Assembly: GCA_024234055.1 (NCBI GenBank)
Contig: JACKOW010000019.1
Coordinates: 1-63,619 of the forward strand
DNA: 63,619 bases
Direction of reading: 5' to 3'
Origin: Rhodanobacteraceae bacterium
GTDB taxonomy: Bacteria > Pseudomonadota > Gammaproteobacteria > Xanthomonadales > SZUA-5
Shown: positions 63,591-63,619 of the stretch, piece after piece
How positions within the stretch are numbered: position 1 is the stretch's first letter
How the letters are laid out: every line of letters begins with the position of its first letter
The notes under the pieces: model-generated
Databases searched by the model: none
The model's input: the letters and a program-made list of their open reading frames with translations, nothing else
What the model was told of the DNA's origin: nothing
Made by a program: the position numbers and the translations under genes

Positions 63591-63619
63591 GTCCTAAGTC
63601 ATTGAATTACCATATTCCG

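Overview
The window is high-GC and gene-dense, with many hairpin-forming repeats between genes. Gene content suggests a gammaproteobacterium of the Xanthomonadales/Lysobacterales type. Supporting points are bioF-bioB-comF in the usual order, an AlgZ/AlgR-like pair, an ECF sigma factor with a Ser/Thr kinase-TPR partner, a TonB receptor, a DUF4212/VC_2705-type symporter pair, and a surface-protein remnant with an FANGFE-like C-terminal motif. This placement is inference from gene content only.

Region 1 (1-2805) is the right end of an integrative element: a partial excisionase-like gene, a possible ribbon-helix-helix protein, a P4-type tyrosine integrase, and a 45-nt remnant of a tRNA-Arg(CCG) 3' half that marks the attachment site. 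Region 2 (2963-14049) is the most novel part. It is a minus-strand operon of a small bifunctional peptidoglycan-targeting enzyme (Tlde1/DUF2778 L,D-transpeptidase-like domain plus GH24-like lysozyme domain) followed by two giant proteins of 2002 and 1322 residues that I cannot assign to any family. No secretion apparatus is visible nearby.

Region 3 (14295-25374) holds tdk, a sigma factor/kinase-TPR pair, and a methionine cluster. MetJ is co-transcribed with two glycosyltransferases of the type called arsenosugar-biosynthetic. Next to it are metY behind a sigma70-like promoter with three tandem met boxes, and a fused MetX-homoserine dehydrogenase gene. Region 4 (25484-36819) has FHA-GGDEF, DnaQ-like exonuclease, a phosphopantetheinyl transferase, an AlgZ/AlgR-type system, a 252-bp MITE-like element, a decayed surface-protein gene, a LysR-controlled NTF2/DoxX/oxidoreductase operon and a cNMP-CBS-DUF294 protein.

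Region 5 (37007-63619) is mostly housekeeping and transport: symporter pair, DUF2167, rpmB-rpmG, sulfotransferase, a frameshifted TonB receptor, AI-2E exporter, SGNH hydrolase, aminotransferase, trmL, APH-like kinase, xerD/RDD, hemC, bioF-bioB, comF, a lipoprotein methyltransferase, ubiE, an ABC ATPase and an MFS transporter.

Between genes there are several dispersed families: two copies of the MITE-like element with 18-bp core terminal inverted repeats, an ~88-bp palindromic repeat (three copies), REP-like hairpins, and an unusual class of long inverted repeats. Those have purine-rich tandem units as one arm and pyrimidine-rich units as the other, with a different unit at each locus. Some of the arrays are candidate G-quadruplex formers. 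No rRNA, complete tRNA, CRISPR array or replication origin was seen.
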